A DNA stretch of 41,429 bases from CAZSRL01 sp964609615. Lineage in GTDB: Bacteria; Bacillota_I; Bacilli_A; RF39; UBA660. Under the pieces are notes generated by a model. The model saw nothing but the letters and a program-made list of their open reading frames with translations. It ran no database searches and had not been told where the DNA came from. Below are positions 39,988 through 41,429 of this stretch, in pieces (position 1 is the first letter of the stretch; every line of letters begins with the position of its first letter). The translations under genes and the position numbers were made by a program. The stretch is taken from NCBI GenBank assembly GCA_964609615.1, contig CAZSRL010000007.1:1-41429 (forward strand), read 5' to 3'.

Positions 39988-40701
39988 ATGAAAAAGTTTT
40001 TAATTAATGAGTTCGAAGGTCCACTAGACTTATTACTTCATTTAATAAAACAATCTAAAATGGACATATATGATATTAAAATAGAAGAAATAACAATACA
40101 ATATTTAGATTATATACAAAGTATGGAAGAATTAAATTTAGATATCGCAAGTGAATACTTAGTTATGGCCGCAGAGCTTATAGAAATGAAAAGTAGACAT
40201 TTACTTCCATCTTTAAATGAAGAACAAAGTGATTATGAAGAAAATAATGAAGAAGAACTTACAAGAAGATTATTAGAGTATAAAAAATATAAAGAAAATA
40301 CATATAAATTTAAAGAACTTGAAGAAAATAGAAAAATATATTATACTAAAAATCCAGAAAACATTAATAAAATAATAGATAAAGAATTAACTAATGATGG
40401 AGAAGTAAGTGTTAATGATTTAATAAGTGCTTTACAAAGAATATTAGAAAGACAAGAATATAGTAAACCAAGAGTTACTAAAAAAACAAAAAAAGAATAT
40501 AGTGTAAAAGAAAGAATAGTTGTTATTAGAAATATATTAAAGACCAAAAATAAAGTAAAATTTGATAGTTTATTTGAAGAAGTTAATAGACCTAATATAA
40601 TTGTTACATTTTTATCTATATTAGAAATGGTTAAATCAAAAGAAATTATTATTAAACAACAAAATAATTTTGAAGAAATTATTTTAGAATTAGCGAGGTA
40701 A
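39988..40701 (+). CDS. scpA: Segregation and condensation protein A
   Basis: ScpA is the kleisin that bridges SMC heads in the chromosome-segregation complex. The 237-residue protein has the N-terminal family signature FEGPLDLLLHLIKQSKMDIYD (residues about 6-26), then YLVMAAELIEMKSRHLLP (about 62-79), an acidic middle, and a C-terminal winged helix (LFEEVNRPNIIVTFLSILEM) that binds the SMC cap. ATG 39988 follows AGGTGAT; GTG 39979 lies in that site. scpB follows after three bases. Confidence 0.97.
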   Translation: MKKFLINEFEGPLDLLLHLIKQSKMDIYDIKIEEITIQYLDYIQSMEELNLDIASEYLVMAAELIEMKSRHLLPSLNEEQSDYEENNEEELTRRLLEYKKYKENTYKFKELEENRKIYYTKNPENINKIIDKELTNDGEVSVNDLISALQRILERQEYSKPRVTKKTKKEYSVKERIVVIRNILKTKNKVKFDSLFEEVNRPNIIVTFLSILEMVKSKEIIIKQQNNFEEIILELAR

Positions 40702-40704
40702 AAA

Positions 40705-41262
40705 ATGAATTTAAAAGCAATAGTAGAAGGAATATTATTTGTTGTAGGTGATGAAGGTATATCTTTAGAAAATGTTTGTAGAGTTATGGAAAAAGATTCT
40801 AAAGAAGTAAAAGAGATATTAAATGAACTACAACATGAATATGAAAAAGATGATAGAGGAATAAGAATTTCTTTTTTAGGAAATACTTTTAAATTAACTA
40901 CTAAAAGTGAACATAAAGAATATTATGAAAAATTAGTATTAGGAAAGAATGAAACAATACTTTCAAACGCTGCTTTAGAAACACTAGCTATAGTTGCATA
41001 TAATGAACCTATTACTAGAGGTGAAATAGAAAAAATTAGAGGTATAAATAGTGATAATATGGTTAGAAAATTAATATCTAGAGGATTTTTAAAAGAAGCG
41101 GGTAAAAAAGATACAATAGGTCATCCAACTTTATTTAAAATAACAAATGAATTTTTAGATTATTTCGGACTTGCTACAAAAGAAGATTTACCAAAACTTG
41201 ATATGGATGGAGATGGAGAACCTGATATAGATCTTTACGAATCTAAATATACAGAAAAATAA
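40705..41262 (+). CDS. scpB: Segregation and condensation protein B
   Basis: ScpB dimers bind ScpA in the SMC complex. The 185-residue protein has two winged helices: NLKAIVEGILFVVGDEGIS (1-20) and ALETLAIVAYNEPITRGEIE (about 93-112), then IRGINSDNMVRKLISRGFLK and GHPTLFKITNEFLDYFGL, all family motifs. The C-terminus reads LDMDGDGEPDIDLYES, an acidic calcium-loop-like tail. GAGG at the end of scpA serves as its ribosome-binding site. The tRNA-Leu promoter overlaps its last bases. Confidence 0.96.
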   Translation: MNLKAIVEGILFVVGDEGISLENVCRVMEKDSKEVKEILNELQHEYEKDDRGIRISFLGNTFKLTTKSEHKEYYEKLVLGKNETILSNAALETLAIVAYNEPITRGEIEKIRGINSDNMVRKLISRGFLKEAGKKDTIGHPTLFKITNEFLDYFGLATKEDLPKLDMDGDGEPDIDLYESKYTEK

Positions 41263-41268
41263 AAAGTA

Positions 41269-41277
41269 TGTTATAAT
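41269..41277 (+). promoter_or_regulatory. Extended -10 promoter of tRNA-Leu
   Basis: TGTTATAAT at 41269-41277 lies 17 bases before the tRNA. The short distance suits a tRNA promoter with a brief 5' leader. Confidence 0.55.
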
Positions 41278-41294
41278 TAATGTACTCTTTAAAC

Positions 41295-41379
41295 GCTCGT
41301 GTGGTGAAATTGGTATACACGATAGACTCAAAATCTATTGGGGTAACCCGTGTCGGTTCGAGTCCGACCACGAGCACCA
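41295..41379 (+). tRNA. tRNA-Leu, anticodon CAA
   Basis: An 85-base class II tRNA. The acceptor GCTCGTG pairs with CACGAGC, followed by discriminator A and an encoded CCA. The anticodon stem ATAGA/TCTAT holds a CTCAAAA loop, giving CAA (reads UUG). The long variable arm has GGG pairing with CCC, and GTCGG/CCGAC form the T stem with TTCGAGT. This is a likely substrate of TrmL encoded at 3236. Confidence 0.96.
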
Positions 41380-41389
41380 GATTGATAGG

Positions 41390-41411
41390 AAACTCGGACA
41401 CTTTCGAGTTT
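41390..41411 (+). other. Inverted repeat after tRNA-Leu
   Basis: AAACTCG and CGAGTTT form a 7-bp stem with an eight-base loop, 11 bases after the tRNA. There is no T run, so it is either a processing or weak termination structure, or the start of something cut by the window edge. Confidence 0.4.
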
Positions 41412-41429
41412 AAGTAATAGATTACTAAC

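Noticed and set aside
41390..41411. tRNA-Leu terminator or attachment site
   Set aside because: The inverted repeat lacks a T run and only 18 bases follow it, so neither termination nor an integration site can be supported from this window.
1..41429. Mycoplasma-type genetic code (TGA as Trp)
   Set aside because: Genes such as spoIIAA, spoVAC and spoVAD end at TGA at expected family lengths with coupled starts, and Trp is written TGG throughout.
1..41429. CRISPR array or long tandem repeats
   Set aside because: No regularly spaced direct repeats of 20-40 bases were seen; the only regular repeat is the 10-base MraZ operator.

Overview
The window is about 41 kb of very AT-rich chromosome from an endospore-forming member of the Bacilli (Bacillota). 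The sporulation genes (cotE remnant, spoIVA, sirA, spoIIAA, sigF, spoVAC/D/E), the PolC-type replicase, dnaB-dnaI, mraZ-rsmH-ftsL-PBP, tmcAL and the scpA-scpB pair all fit this. The base composition and compact genes suggest an uncultured, probably host-associated lineage near the RF39/Erysipelotrichales side of the class; that placement is inference. TGA is used as a normal stop, so this is genetic code 11, not the Mycoplasma code. Many genes share an AGGTGAT-type Shine-Dalgarno, and several promoters share an extended -10 of the form TATGnTATAAT.

Region 1 (1-2620) is the right-hand end of an integrated element. It holds the tail of an unknown gene, a 41-codon ORF and a large serine recombinase whose stop codon abuts the 3' part of the outer-coat gene cotE. 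That cotE piece has no start codon, so the element appears to sit inside cotE, with the 5' part expected beyond the left edge. The arrangement resembles the skin element in sigK of Bacillus subtilis and other sporulation genes interrupted by recombinase-bearing elements and restored by excision.

Region 2 (2648-10414) holds trmL, an ABC exporter, two membrane-anchored proteins of unknown function, spoIVA with a sigma-E-like promoter, a minus-strand group of three small genes (one DUF1292) and a zinc-dependent phospholipase C-like gene. Region 3 (10482-23523) carries polC, a PlsC-like acyltransferase, a hybrid histidine kinase that lacks its phosphoacceptor histidine, a DUF1653 gene, and a polA-CDF transporter-murF group.

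Region 4 (23538-32431) holds tmcAL, then rpmF for ribosomal protein L32 with an N-terminal leader that looks like a Prp protease site. Next come mraZ-rsmH-ftsL-PBP with a four-repeat MraZ operator, sirA-yneF behind a perfect Spo0A box, and dnaB-dnaI. Region 5 (32434-41429) has a VanY-like carboxypeptidase, a DacF-like carboxypeptidase, murC, a type I membrane protein, spoIIAA-sigF without spoIIAB, spoVAC-spoVAD-spoVAE behind a perfect sigma-G promoter, scpA-scpB and tRNA-Leu(CAA).

The window thus links replication (PolC, PolA, DnaB, DnaI, SirA), cell-wall synthesis (MurC, MurF, FtsL, PBP, carboxypeptidases) and sporulation. The best leads are the cotE interruption, the L32 leader, the missing spoIIAB, the Spo0A and sigma-G sites, and the histidine-less hybrid kinase. 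All functional calls come from reading motifs and context; no database search was run.
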